In this document: piece by piece, positions 1-6,183 of the stretch
How the letters are laid out: each line of letters starts with the position of its first letter
How positions within the stretch are numbered: position 1 is the stretch's first letter
DNA from: DAOUBA01 sp034432855
GTDB taxonomy: Bacteria > Chloroflexota > Anaerolineae > B4-G1
Length of the DNA: 17,576 nt
NCBI GenBank assembly: GCA_034432855.1
Contig: DAOUBA010000189.1
Location: forward strand, 1-17,576
Reading direction: 5' to 3'
Position numbers and translations under genes: made by a program
The notes under the pieces: model-generated
Databases searched by the model: none
The model's input: only the letters and a program-made list of their open reading frames with translations
What the model was told of the DNA's origin: nothing

Positions 1-10
1 AGCCAAACGA

Positions 11-56
11 AAGCCCTGCCGGGCTTATTTTCAGCCCCCGAAGGGGGCTTTTGCCT
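11..56 (+). terminator. Tandem intrinsic terminators of an upstream off-window gene
   Basis: Two hairpins lie back to back. The first has stem AAGCCC/GGGCTT (11-16 / 21-26) followed by ATTTT. The second has stem AGCCCCC/GGGGGCT (33-39 / 43-49) followed by TTTTG. Each is a GC stem followed by a T run, as in rho-independent terminators. No gene end is visible before them, so the terminated gene lies left of the window. Orientation is inferred from the T runs on the + strand. Confidence 0.6.
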
Positions 57-61
57 GTTCA

Positions 62-300
62 GCCCGGTGCTTTAGCGCCGGGCACGAGACAGTCAGCACT
101 TCCCCCCCAAGTGCTACATGCGCCCGTTGGCACGCGAGTGTGATATACGCATAACTGGATTCCGTGTGTCGTCCCGGTGCCCGCCGGATCACGCGCCCGC
201 CGGATCACAATCCGGCGGCGGTCGGGCCGGTGCCCGGCCCGCGTGGATTGTGATCCACGCGGCGCAGGCGGCGGGGTTGTGACCCGCGTCGCGCCGTCGA
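62..300. repeat. Cluster of short hairpin repeats in a gene-free stretch
   Basis: No convincing gene is seen between 57 and 404. The stretch holds at least six hairpins: 62-83 (GCCCGGTGC/GCGCCGGGC, loop TTTA); 95-115 (AGCACTT/AAGTGCT with a loop of seven C); 197-218 (CCGCCGGAT/ATCCGGCGG, loop CACA); 224-240 (GGGCCGG/CCGGCCC, loop TGC); 241-260 (GCGTGGAT/ATCCACGC, loop TGTG); and 271-286 (GCGGG..T/ACCCGC, loop TGTG, one bulged G). The stems differ while the CACA/TGTG loops next to GGAT/ATCC recur. This looks like a dispersed repeat family rather than one structured RNA. Confidence 0.75.
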
Positions 301-367
301 GAGATTGACGCGAGCGTCGCACCTCAGAATCAGTTATGCGAATAAAAAGTCTGTGCAAAGATGATGC

Positions 368-396
368 TAGACCACTCTCCCAACCTGTGGTAAAAT
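368..396 (+). promoter_or_regulatory. Probable sigma70-type promoter of the membrane protein gene
   Basis: TAGACC (368-373), a 17-bp spacer, then TAAAAT (391-396) preceded by TGG as an extended -10. Transcription would start about position 403. The ATG in frame with the downstream gene is at 405, so the message may be leaderless or nearly so. Confidence 0.5.
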
Positions 397-404
397 GGCC
401 CCCG

Positions 405-1430
405 ATGGGTGCGAAAGCAGAAGAGCGATCCGCACAGCCGTTGAGCGTGATCGGCTGCCTGACAGCCGGCTTCCAAATACTTAATCGGAATCCGTGGCTA
501 ATCGCGCTGCCGGTGCTCGTAGACCTGTTGTTGTGGCTGGGGCCCCGGCTGTCTATTGCGCCGCTGTTACAAGGGTTCACGGCGTTTCTGAGGGCGCAGC
601 GCGCCCCCGATCCCCAGACGGGCTATCAATTAGCACAGGCAGCGGAGTTATTGCAGCAGTTCGGCGAGAAATTCAACCTGCTTTCACTTCTGGCTGTGCT
701 GCCGCTGCTGCAGGTGCCGAGCCTGTTGGCGCAGCACACGCCGGGGATGCTCTCGCCGCTGGACCCACCAAGCGCACTTCCTATCGGGGATGCGTTGGTG
801 CTGGTGGGATGGGTCCTGCTGCTGATCCCTGCCGGTCTGTTGCTAGGCTTTCTGTACCTGAACGGGCTGGCCCGTTGCGTCGCCGTTACAGCAGCCCATG
901 GTGAGTCGGCCCCAGCAGGGGCGCAGCCGGAAATCGCGCCTGTTGGCTGTGTGGGAGGACTCGTCCGCGTCCTGCTGTTCGCTGCTGTCCTGCTGGGAGC
1001 CCTGGCGGTTTTTGCCCCGTTGTGGGCTCTGCTGGTTGGGATGGTCAGCGCGATTGCCCAGTCTCTGGGTATCCTGGCCTGGATGCTCGGCGTAGGGCTG
1101 ATCGCTTATGTCGCGCTGCATTTGCTGTTCGTCGTCCACGGTGTGATATTGGGCGGGCGCGGGCTGCTGCGGGCCATCTGGGAGAGCATCCTGTTGTTCC
1201 AATTGCAGTTTCCCTCCGTCGTGTGGCTATTGTTGCTCGTGGTGGTGGTCTACAGCGGGCTGGGGTATGCCTGGTCGCTCCCGCCCGGTGACTCGTGGCT
1301 GCTGGCGATCGGCATTCTGGGTAACGGCTGCGTCGCCACCGGTCTGATGGCGGCCACGTTCGTGTTCTATCAGGAGCGGGTCAGGTACTTGCCGCATGTG
1401 CCAGGCAGCGAGGAGTTGAGTGCGCGGTAA
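405..1430 (+). CDS. Multi-pass membrane protein of unknown function
   Basis: The family is not recognised. The 341-residue product is very rich in Leu, Val and Ala. About seven or eight hydrophobic segments can be picked out, including WLIALPVLVDLLLW near the start, a long hydrophobic block in the middle and a last one before the charged tail FYQERVRYLP. A short polar stretch with a QEFxx-like gap separates the first and second segments. The frame is open upstream to an ATG at 336, but a promoter-like TAAAAT ends 8 bases before the ATG at 405, so I chose 405 (sequence MGAKAEERSAQ). Its end overlaps the putative gyrB promoter. Being next to gyrB says nothing firm about its role. It could be a transporter-like or scaffold membrane protein; no catalytic motif is visible. 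Confidence 0.75.
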   Translation: MGAKAEERSAQPLSVIGCLTAGFQILNRNPWLIALPVLVDLLLWLGPRLSIAPLLQGFTAFLRAQRAPDPQTGYQLAQAAELLQQFGEKFNLLSLLAVLPLLQVPSLLAQHTPGMLSPLDPPSALPIGDALVLVGWVLLLIPAGLLLGFLYLNGLARCVAVTAAHGESAPAGAQPEIAPVGCVGGLVRVLLFAAVLLGALAVFAPLWALLVGMVSAIAQSLGILAWMLGVGLIAYVALHLLFVVHGVILGGRGLLRAIWESILLFQLQFPSVVWLLLLVVVVYSGLGYAWSLPPGDSWLLAIGILGNGCVATGLMAATFVFYQERVRYLPHVPGSEELSAR

Positions 1431-1444
1431 GAAACCGCTACAAT
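1416..1444 (+). promoter_or_regulatory. Probable gyrB promoter
   Basis: TTGAGT (1416-1421), a 17-bp spacer, then TACAAT (1439-1444). The -35 and part of the spacer lie inside the last codons of the upstream membrane protein gene. This gives a 5' leader of about 50 bases before the gyrB start at 1502. Confidence 0.55.
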
Positions 1445-1501
1445 TGTGGTTTCTGTAGCCGCGCTTTCCACAGCGCAAAAGTCGTTGAGGTAGGAATCGG
1501 A

Positions 1502-3436
1502 ATGGCAAAAGAAGCGGAACAGGTCAACGGAACCATGCAATACGAAGCGGCGGACGTGCAGGTCTTGGAGGGCCTGGAGGCGGTGCGCCGCAGGCCCGGC
1601 ATGTACGTCGGCGGCACCGACGTCAAGGCGCTGCATCACCTGGTGTACGAGGTGGTAGACAATTCGATTGACGAGGCGCTTGCCGGCGCTTGCGACCACA
1701 TCGGGGTCATCATCCATCCCGATTCGAGCGTCTCGGTCATTGATAACGGGCGCGGTATCCCTACCGCACCACATCCGGAGAAAAAGATCTCGACGCTTCA
1801 ATTGGTGCTGACCACGCTGCACGCCGGGGCCAAGTTCGGCGGTGGCGGCTACAAGGTCTCCGGCGGTCTGCACGGCGTGGGTGTCTCGGCGGTCAATGCT
1901 CTCTCCGAGTGGATGGAGGCGGTGGTGGACGATCCCCGCGACGGCAAGCGCCACCGGCAGCGTTACGAGCGCGGCGTGCCCACCGGCCCGGTCGAAAAGG
2001 TCGGCAAGGCGCAAGGGCAGGGCACGCGGATCACCTTCCGCTTCGACCCCACCATCTTCAAGGACGTGGACTATCGCTTCGACACGCTGGCCCAACGCAT
2101 GCGCGAGATGGCCTTTGTCACCCGCGGCGTCACCATCCGCCTGGTGGACGAGCGGGCCAAACCCTTCCCGCAGCAGGCGACGTTCTACTTCGAGGGGGGC
2201 ATCCGCTCGTTCGTGCGCTACCTCAACCGCAACCGCGATGTGTTGCACGACGTAGTGCACGCCGAGCAGCAGATCAATGGTGTGGGAATCGAGATAGCAT
2301 TACAGTACACCGACGCCTACGCCGAGTCGGCCTACTCCTTCGCCAACACCATCCACACCGTAGACGGCGGCACGCACCTGACGGGGCTGCGCTCCGGGCT
2401 TACACGCACGATCAACGATTACGCCCGCAAGGCTGGCCTGCTCAAGGAGAAGGACGAGAATTTCTCCGGCGACGACGTGCGCGAGGGGCTCACCGCCATC
2501 GTCAGCGTCAAGCATCCCGACCCGCAGTTCGAGAGCCAGACCAAAGTCAAATTGATGAACGCCGAGGTCAAGGCGATGGTCGAGAACGTGGTGGTGGCGG
2601 CGTTGGGCGAGTTCCTGGAGCGGGACTCGCAGGCCGCTAGACGCATCGTGCAAAAGTGCCTGACCTCGTCGCGGGCGCGCGTGGCGGCGCGCCAGGCGCG
2701 CGACCTCGTGATCCGTAAGAGCGCACTCGAGAGTCTCACGCTGCCGGGGAAACTGGCGGATTGCTCCGAGCGCGACCCGAACAAGACCGAATTGTTCATC
2801 GTGGAGGGCGATAGTGCTGGTGGGAGCGCGAAACAGGGCCGCGACCGCCACTTTCAGGCCATCCTGCCCTTACGGGGTAAAATCCTCAACACCGAGCGTG
2901 CCCGGCTGGACAAGATCCTCAGCAGTAAAGAGGTCCAGGCGCTCATCTCTGCGCTGGGCACCGGCATCGGCGATCAGTTCGACATCAGTAACCTGCGCTA
3001 CAGCCGTGTGGTCGTGATGACCGACGCCGACGTAGATGGGGCGCACATCCGCACGCTGCTCCTCACCTTCTTCTTCCGTTATATGCAGCCCTTGATCGAG
3101 GAAGGCCACCTCTTCATCGCCCAGCCGCCGCTCTATTGTATCACCACCGGTAAGCAGACCCTTTACGCCTATTCCGAGGCCGAGAAGGAGAGCATCCTCA
3201 AAGGGCTGAAGGATCAAAAGGTCAACGTCCAACGGTACAAGGGGCTGGGCGAGATGAATCCGGAGCAGTTGTGGGAGACGACGATGAATCCAGAGAAGCG
3301 CACGCTCTTGCAGGTGACGATCGAGGATGCCGCAGAAGCCGATAGGACTTTCGACATGTTGATGGGCGATAGTGTTCCACCTCGTCGCCGCTTCATCCAG
3401 ACGCACGCGAAGGAAGTGCGGAATCTGGATGTGTGA
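1502..3436 (+). CDS. gyrB: DNA gyrase subunit B (type IIA topoisomerase ATPase/TOPRIM subunit)
   Basis: GyrB forms an A2B2 complex with GyrA and uses ATP to introduce negative supercoils. The 644-residue length is that of the compact form lacking the extra domain of the ~800-residue enterobacterial enzyme. Visible GHKL ATPase motifs are VDNSIDEA (Asn54 in the N box), DNGRGIP (about 81-87) and GGLHGVGVSAVN (about 121-132). The TOPRIM domain has EGDSAGG with Glu435 and the DxDxD triplet D508/D510/D512 in TDADVDGAH. The C-terminal signature QRYKGLGEMNPEQLW is present. The ATG at 1502 is preceded by a purine-rich GAGGTAGG ribosome site. gyrA is not in the window. ParE is the alternative, but general resemblance favours GyrB. 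Confidence 0.95.
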   Translation: MAKEAEQVNGTMQYEAADVQVLEGLEAVRRRPGMYVGGTDVKALHHLVYEVVDNSIDEALAGACDHIGVIIHPDSSVSVIDNGRGIPTAPHPEKKISTLQLVLTTLHAGAKFGGGGYKVSGGLHGVGVSAVNALSEWMEAVVDDPRDGKRHRQRYERGVPTGPVEKVGKAQGQGTRITFRFDPTIFKDVDYRFDTLAQRMREMAFVTRGVTIRLVDERAKPFPQQATFYFEGGIRSFVRYLNRNRDVLHDVVHAEQQINGVGIEIALQYTDAYAESAYSFANTIHTVDGGTHLTGLRSGLTRTINDYARKAGLLKEKDENFSGDDVREGLTAIVSVKHPDPQFESQTKVKLMNAEVKAMVENVVVAALGEFLERDSQAARRIVQKCLTSSRARVAARQARDLVIRKSALESLTLPGKLADCSERDPNKTELFIVEGDSAGGSAKQGRDRHFQAILPLRGKILNTERARLDKILSSKEVQALISALGTGIGDQFDISNLRYSRVVVMTDADVDGAHIRTLLLTFFFRYMQPLIEEGHLFIAQPPLYCITTGKQTLYAYSEAEKESILKGLKDQKVNVQRYKGLGEMNPEQLWETTMNPEKRTLLQVTIEDAAEADRTFDMLMGDSVPPRRRFIQTHAKEVRNLDV

Positions 3437-3461
3437 GTCTCAAAGGTGTTCCCCTGAAGCA

Positions 3462-3490
3462 AAAACCCCACCCATTGAGGGTGGGGTTTT
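3462..3490. terminator. Bidirectional terminator between gyrB and tRNA-Pro
   Basis: Perfect 12-bp stem, AAAACCCCACCC (3462-3473) with GGGTGGGGTTTT (3479-3490), around a 5-base loop. It has T-rich ends in both directions, so it can serve gyrB on the + strand and the convergent tRNA on the - strand. It sits 25 bases after the gyrB stop and 6 bases past the tRNA 3' end. Confidence 0.85.
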
Positions 3491-3496
3491 CGTCTG

Positions 3497-3572
3497 TCGG
3501 GGCGGGCGGATTTGAACCGCCGACCTCACGGTCCCGAACCGTGCGCGCTAAACCAAACTGCGCCACGCCCCG
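3497..3572 (-). tRNA. tRNA-Pro (anticodon CGG)
   Basis: Read on the - strand, the 76 bases fold as a full cloverleaf. The acceptor stem is CGGGGCG with CGCCCCG and the discriminator is A. The D arm is GCGC...GCGC, the anticodon stem CACGG/CCGTG carries the loop TTCGGGA (anticodon CGG, codon CCG), and the T arm GGCGG/CCGCC has loop TTCAAAT. The leading C and the arm sequences resemble other bacterial tRNA-Pro. CCA is not encoded (CAG follows the discriminator), so CCA must be added after transcription. Confidence 0.93.
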
Positions 3573-3583
3573 AATCCATCCGT

Positions 3584-3611
3584 ATTATACCCGATTCAGG
3601 TCGTTTGACAA
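3584..3611 (-). promoter_or_regulatory. Promoter of tRNA-Pro
   Basis: On the - strand: TTGTCA (3611-3606), 16-bp spacer, then a perfect TATAAT (3589-3584), placed 11 bases before the mature tRNA 5' end at 3572. Confidence 0.75.
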
Positions 3612-3688
3612 GGTTGGGCATTCCACATAGGTGATCCGAGCGTGGGAACGAACGCCCCCTGGTCAAGTCTGACAAGAGGCTTACGGGC

Positions 3689-3728
3689 TTTCTAGCCCGT
3701 GCACAAGAAGGCCGGAAAGCCTGCGGCC
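3689..3728. repeat. Hairpin repeats of the GGAAAG / CTTTC family
   Basis: The stretch 3612-3755 has no gene. It holds a hairpin at about 3689-3704 (CGGGCT/AGCCCG around TTCT) and a looser one at about 3710-3728 (GGCCG/CGGCC around GAAAGCCT). The cores match hairpins inside the neighbouring mobile element and one at 12879-12892, so they belong to a dispersed family with variable stems and a constant CTTTC(C/T)AG-type core. Confidence 0.6.
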
Positions 3729-3746
3729 ACCTCCAGGCTCGACCCG

Positions 3747-3875
3747 GTAGCAGGACAGGGTTGTTGCAAAGTCTCTTGACAGGGCACGTGGCACGGGCTT
3801 TCCAGCCCGTGTAGGCAGACTGGAAAGTCTGCCACCACGTCGTTGCTCGACTTTGCAACAACCCTGGTAGCAGGA
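3747..3875. mobile_element. 111-bp MITE-like element with 9-bp target duplication
   Basis: The element spans 3756-3866. Its ends are perfect 18-bp inverted repeats, CAGGGTTGTTGCAAAGTC (3756-3773) and its complement (3849-3866). It is flanked by identical 9-mers, GTAGCAGGA, at 3747-3755 and 3867-3875, which reads as a target-site duplication. The interior has no ORF but carries two strong hairpins: CACGGGCTTTCCAGCCCGTG (3792-3811) and GGCAGACT/AGTCTGCC around GGAA (3814-3833). It would need a transposase supplied in trans. The TGTTGCAAA core recalls ends of some IS6-family elements, but a 9-bp duplication does not fit that family well, so the parent is unassigned. It ends 10 bases before the -35 of the inositol operon's promoter, with its duplication abutting. 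Confidence 0.8.
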
Positions 3876-3885
3876 GAATGCCCTC

Positions 3886-3914
3886 TTGACAGGTTTGCCT
3901 TTTTTGGGTAATAT
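3886..3914 (+). promoter_or_regulatory. Strong promoter of the ArsR-ino1-PIP synthase operon
   Basis: Perfect TTGACA (3886-3891), 17-bp spacer, then TAATAT (3909-3914); the start would be near 3921. A second TTGACA (3776-3781) lies inside the upstream MITE-like element but has no matching -10. Confidence 0.85.
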
Positions 3915-3931
3915 ATAAGCGGTTTTTTATG

Positions 3932-3943
3932 AAAGGATCCTTT
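3932..3943 (+). promoter_or_regulatory. 12-bp palindrome in the 5' leader, candidate operator
   Basis: The perfect palindrome AAAGGATCCTTT lies roughly 12-23 bases after the predicted transcription start and just before the ribosome site GGAGG (3951-3955) of the regulator gene. ArsR-type dimers bind such palindromes near their own promoters, so it is a candidate autoregulatory site; this is inference. A nine-codon mini-ORF (3929-3958) also runs through it and ends one base before the regulator start. Confidence 0.4.
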
Positions 3944-3959
3944 ATGGATTGGAGGTGAG

Positions 3960-4325
3960 ATGGCGGCTCAGACGGCGCCGGTGCGCGAGAGACAATTGCG
4001 CGAGATGGCGCGACATTTCTACATCCTCAAAGACATCTTGCGTCTGCGCATCCTCTTGGCGCTGGCGACCAGCCGCGAGATGACCGTAACCGAACTGGCG
4101 CGTGCGTTACGTATCAGTCAACCGCTGGTTTCTTTCCATCTGCGCCCGCTGCGCGTCACCGGTCTGGTGCAGGTCCGGCGGGCGGGCCGTGAGGTCTATT
4201 ACTCCCTCAATCTACCCGAGATCCAGCGCCGTCAGGCCGAGTTCATGGAACTGCTGACGAGTGCTGTCCAAGAGGGTCAACAAACTTATCGCGGAGGTTG
4301 TCAAGATAGCAATGGCAAAGCGTAA
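3960..4325 (+). CDS. ArsR-type winged-helix transcriptional regulator
   Basis: This 121-residue protein has an ArsR/SmtB-like winged helix across about residues 25-85. The recognition region ELARALRISQPLVSFHLRPL is followed by the wing GLVQVRRAGREVYYSL. The cysteine metal site of metal-sensing ArsR members (ELCVCD) is absent and the only Cys is near the C-terminus, so metal sensing is unlikely. The ATG at 3960 follows a good GGAGG site. Its 3' end overlaps the ino1 start by 14 bases, so the two are translationally linked, and it is the first gene of the operon. The natural guess is that it controls inositol lipid synthesis and perhaps itself. The ligand is unknown. Confidence 0.85.
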   Translation: MAAQTAPVRERQLREMARHFYILKDILRLRILLALATSREMTVTELARALRISQPLVSFHLRPLRVTGLVQVRRAGREVYYSLNLPEIQRRQAEFMELLTSAVQEGQQTYRGGCQDSNGKA

Positions 4326-5400
4326 CAAGGTGCGTGTGGCGATCATCGGTGTGGGCAACTGTGCCTGTTCATTGGTCCAGGGGGTGCACTTTTACAGAGA
4401 TGCGCCGGACGATGCGTTCGTGCCGGGGCTGATGCACGTGAACCTGGGCGGCTACCACGTGCGCGATATCGAGTTCACTGCTGCGTTCGACATTGACAAG
4501 AACAAGGTGGGGCTCGACTTGGCGGAGGCGATCTGGCAGCTGCCGAACAATACCATCAAGTTCGCCGACGTTCCGCGACTGGGGGTGCCGGTCAGTCGGG
4601 GCATGACGCACGATGGTCTGGGCAAGTACCTGGCGCAGGTGATCGAAAGGGCGCCGGGGCCCACGGCTGACATTGTGCGCATCCTCAAAGATACGGGCAC
4701 CCATGTCGTGGTGAGTTTTCTGCCGGTGGGCAGCGAGATGGCGACCAAGTGGTACGTCGAGCAGGTGCTCGAAGCCGGCTGCGGTTTCGTCAACTGCGTC
4801 CCGGTCTTTATCGCCCGTGAGGCATACTGGCAGGGCCGTTTCAAGGAGCGCGGCCTGCCGGTCGTCGGCGACGACATCAAGAGCCAGGTCGGCGCTACCA
4901 TTACCCATCGCGTGCTGACCCGCCTGTTCCGCGAGCGCGGCGTGCGCCTCGACCGCACCTATCAACTCAACTTTGGCGGCAACATGGACTTTTACAATAT
5001 GCTGGAACGTGAACGGCTGGAGTCCAAAAAGATCTCCAAGACCAGCGCCGTGACCAGCCAGTTGGATTACGAACTGCCCGCCGATAGCGTCCACGTTGGC
5101 CCATCGGACTATGTGCCGTGGCTGACCGATCGCAAGTTCTGCTACATTCAGATGGAAGGCACCACCTTCGGCGAGGTACCGCTCAAGTTGGAGGTGAAGT
5201 TGGAGGTATGGGATAGCCCCAACTCCGCCGGCGTGGTGATTGATGCGGTGCGCTGCTGTAAACTGGCGCTCGACCGCGGGTTGAGCGGCGCAATCGTCGA
5301 GCCCTCGGCATACTTTATGAAGTCGCCGCCGGTACAGTTCAGCGACGACGAAGCACGCAGGAAGGTGGAAGCATTTATCAGCGGGACGATGACAGAATAA
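4312..5400 (+). CDS. ino1: Inositol-1-phosphate synthase (actinobacterial type)
   Basis: The enzyme converts glucose-6-phosphate to 1L-myo-inositol-1-phosphate using bound NAD, the first step of inositol lipid synthesis. The 362-residue product has the N-terminal Rossmann signature IIGVGNCACSLVQGV (about 11-25). It also has the family blocks VVGDDIKSQVGATITHR, NMDFYNMLERERLESKKISK, KLEVWDSPNSAGVVIDAVR and SAYFMKSPP. These match the ~365-residue mycobacterial Ino1 rather than the ~510-residue eukaryotic form. An in-frame start at 4261 exists, but the ATG at 4312 begins the family-typical N-terminus and has GGAGG upstream at 4293-4297. It overlaps the regulator by 14 bases, and its stop overlaps the next gene's ATG by one base. 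Confidence 0.93.
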   Translation: MAKRNKVRVAIIGVGNCACSLVQGVHFYRDAPDDAFVPGLMHVNLGGYHVRDIEFTAAFDIDKNKVGLDLAEAIWQLPNNTIKFADVPRLGVPVSRGMTHDGLGKYLAQVIERAPGPTADIVRILKDTGTHVVVSFLPVGSEMATKWYVEQVLEAGCGFVNCVPVFIAREAYWQGRFKERGLPVVGDDIKSQVGATITHRVLTRLFRERGVRLDRTYQLNFGGNMDFYNMLERERLESKKISKTSAVTSQLDYELPADSVHVGPSDYVPWLTDRKFCYIQMEGTTFGEVPLKLEVKLEVWDSPNSAGVVIDAVRCCKLALDRGLSGAIVEPSAYFMKSPPVQFSDDEARRKVEAFISGTMTE

Positions 5401-6026
5401 TGGATAGTGTGCAGTCGATCGAACGTGGGCAACATAAGCGTTGGGAGTCGTGGAGCGATTGGGCGCGTACTCACGCGACTACCCTCTTGATGCCTCTGGC
5501 CCGTCTTGCGGGCCGGCTGGGTATCCATCCCAACACGCTGACCATCCTGGGCATGCTGTTGCAGATCGGCGTGGGAGTCGTCTTCGGCCTGGGCCACATC
5601 ACGCTGGGCGGCCTGTTGCTGCTGATCGTCGGGCCGGTGGATGCATTGGACGGGCTGTTGGCGCGGGCGCTGAACAAACAGAGCGTCTTTGGGTCTTTTC
5701 TCGATTCGACTATGGACCGTATCTCCGACGCCGCAGTGATCCTGGGGCTGACGGCGCACTATCTGCGCCAGGGCGCGTCCGTGCAGGTCTGGCTGTTGCT
5801 GATCTCTCTGGTGGCAACGATGATGATCAGTTACATCCGCGCCAGGGCCGAAGCCGTGGGCCTGGAGTGCAAAGTCGGATTGCTGACCCGTATGGAGCGT
5901 ATCCTGCTCATCGGTATCCTGTCGGCGTTGGGACTGCCGGTGGTAATGGTCTGGGCGCTGGCGACGCTCTCCGTCTTCACGATGATACAACGGATCATTC
6001 ACGTCTATCTGGTCTCTCGGAGGTAG
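5400..6026 (+). CDS. CDP-alcohol phosphatidyltransferase, probable phosphatidylinositol-phosphate synthase
   Basis: Enzymes of this family move the phosphatidyl group from CDP-diacylglycerol onto an alcohol. The full signature D81-x2-D84-G85-x2-A88-R89-x8-G98-x3-D102-x3-D106 is present (DALDGLLARAL...GSFLDSTMD). The 208-residue length and about five or six hydrophobic segments fit an integral membrane enzyme. The ATG overlaps the ino1 stop (TAATG), so it is coupled to inositol-1-phosphate production. This favours inositol-1-phosphate as the acceptor (phosphatidylinositol-phosphate synthase) over glycerol-phosphate (PgsA). The family is certain from the motif; the substrate is inferred from the neighbour. 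No phosphatase or mannosyltransferase for later steps is in the window. Confidence 0.88.
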   Translation: MDSVQSIERGQHKRWESWSDWARTHATTLLMPLARLAGRLGIHPNTLTILGMLLQIGVGVVFGLGHITLGGLLLLIVGPVDALDGLLARALNKQSVFGSFLDSTMDRISDAAVILGLTAHYLRQGASVQVWLLLISLVATMMISYIRARAEAVGLECKVGLLTRMERILLIGILSALGLPVVMVWALATLSVFTMIQRIIHVYLVSRR

Positions 6027-6070
6027 CGGGGCTCATAGTGTGAAGGGCCTGCTGTAAACGAGAGTGAGGG

Positions 6071-6103
6071 TTGCCGGGCGGGAAGGCGCCCGGCAATTTC
6101 GTT
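6071..6103 (+). terminator. Intrinsic terminator of the inositol operon
   Basis: 10-bp stem TTGCCGGGCG (6071-6080) / CGCCCGGCAA (6087-6096) with a 6-base loop, then TTTCGTT. The T run is short, so termination may be partial. It lies 45 bases after the transferase stop and ahead of the next promoter. Confidence 0.65.
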
Positions 6104-6134
6104 ATGGGCCACTGCCGGAAGTGTCTGCGGTGTG

Positions 6135-6163
6135 TTGCCATGAGCGCCTAATGTTGGTATAAT
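6135..6163 (+). promoter_or_regulatory. Promoter of the ABC transporter operon
   Basis: TTGCCA (6135-6140), 17-bp spacer, then a perfect TATAAT (6158-6163). Transcription would start near 6170, leaving only about 14 bases of leader before the ATG at 6184; no strong ribosome site is seen there. Confidence 0.8.
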
Positions 6164-6183
6164 CACTATTAGAGCCGGGCCTC

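Noticed and set aside
126..145. Promoter-like TTGGCA ... TATACG in the left intergenic stretch
   Set aside because: The spacing is about 11 bp, too short for sigma70-type recognition.
59..580. A 173-codon reverse-strand open frame over the left hairpin cluster
   Set aside because: It runs through hairpin repeats and the antisense of the membrane protein gene and has no recognisable domain; GC-rich DNA gives such frames by chance.
1370..2260. A 296-codon reverse-strand open frame opposite gyrB
   Set aside because: It mirrors the strongly supported gyrB; its His/Asp/Val-rich composition is that of an antisense shadow.
3776..3781. A promoter within the 111-bp element (TTGACA)
   Set aside because: No -10 hexamer at a suitable distance; the downstream TTGACA at 3886 has a matching TAATAT.
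3929..3958. A nine-codon upstream ORF regulating the ArsR gene
   Set aside because: No ribosome site precedes it and its codons overlap the palindrome and the main ribosome site; too short to support.
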